Below, piece by piece: positions 31,371-31,481 of a DNA stretch of 31,481 nucleotides; within the stretch, counting starts at the first letter, position 1; each line of letters starts with the position of its first letter. The translations under genes and the position numbers were made by a program. This DNA comes from JBAXTZ01 sp041666525 (GTDB taxonomy: Bacteria; Bacillota; Negativicutes; JBAXTZ01). Location of the stretch: positions 1-31,481 of the forward strand of contig JBAYGT010000019.1 of NCBI GenBank assembly GCA_041666525.1, written 5' to 3'. The notes under the pieces were generated by a model. That model searched no databases. It had not been told where the DNA came from and worked only from the letters and a program-made list of their open reading frames with translations.

Positions 31371-31481
31371 ACAATAAACTGGACAAAAAAGATAAGGACA
31401 TGTAAGAATAATATCAAAAAAGTAAGGGGAAGAAAAACATGTCCGAAAGAAGAGAAAAACGAACTTTCACCGAGGAATTCA
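31366..31481 (+). mobile_element. Left end of an IS3-family-like insertion element, truncated by the window
   Basis: Homology of the interrupted gene ends near 31370, and a new sequence begins with TAAACTGGACAAAAA, which looks like an IS3-family terminal repeat. A ribosome-binding site and the first codons of an OrfA-like protein follow. The exact boundary and the other end cannot be seen. Confidence 0.65.
31439..31481 (+). CDS. IS3-type transposase OrfA, 5' end only
   Basis: ATG at 31439, 8 nt after AAGGGGA, begins MSERREKRTFTEEF, the typical basic start of IS3-family OrfA helix-turn-helix proteins (often ...RTFTxEFK). Only 14 residues are inside the window. Confidence 0.7.
   Translation, partial: MSERREKRTFTEEF

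Noticed and set aside
1..31481. CRISPR arrays, tRNA and ribosomal RNA genes
   Set aside because: No regularly spaced repeats, cloverleaf sequences or conserved rRNA segments were noticed on either strand.

Overview
The window looks like the chromosome of an anaerobic, diderm (outer-membrane-bearing) Firmicute, most plausibly near the Negativicutes. This rests on gene content only. The DUF512-Der-PlsY string, a DUF503/YlxP gene and a glycyl-radical enzyme with its activase point to anaerobic Firmicutes. A large secreted protein ending in a beta-barrel with a C-terminal Phe points to an outer membrane. No species is claimed.

Layout, left to right. (1) 1-383, minus strand: a near-consensus promoter drives a densely base-paired RNA that runs off the left edge; I could not assign its class. 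(2) 411-841: remnant of an ISNCY-type transposase with its catalytic core deleted. (3) 937-1881: AEC-family carrier. (4) 2110-8693, minus: complete nine-gene N-ATPase operon in the order atpD-C-Q-R-B-E-F-A-G, with sodium-type ligands in the c subunit. (5) 8759-12991, minus: seven-gene arsenic operon (ArsP-like permease, membrane thioredoxin, CcdA, small redox disulfide protein, ArsR, Acr3, ArsC) behind one promoter with a 24-bp palindromic operator. (6) 13058-15019: DUF503 gene and a divergent YbiT-type ABC-F ATPase. (7) 15096-18003, minus: pth, YjjI-type glycyl radical enzyme and YjjW-type activase. (8) 18162-20757: chromate transporter, ddl (minus) and a DUF1858 redox-disulfide protein. (9) 20792-26013, minus: DUF512 radical SAM protein, der, plsY, homoserine dehydrogenase without ACT domain, and homoserine kinase. 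(10) 26163-28204, minus: NrdD-tail-like protein, a lone ZnuB-type permease, and a HEPN/MNT toxin-antitoxin pair. (11) 28329-31481: outer-membrane barrel protein, zinc-ribbon membrane protein, two tandem paralogues of unknown function (the second cut at its 5' end), and the start of an IS3-type element at the right edge.

The N-ATPase probably exports Na+ at the cost of ATP and would energise sodium-coupled transport. The arsenic operon combines cytoplasmic arsenate reduction and arsenite efflux (ArsC, Acr3, ArsR) with a membrane thiol relay (CcdA to membrane thioredoxin) and a second, ArsP-like exporter. The minus-strand housekeeping operon links ribosome assembly (Der), phospholipid synthesis (PlsY) and threonine synthesis (Hom, ThrB). 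The ends of the window are the accessory, mobile-element-scarred parts.
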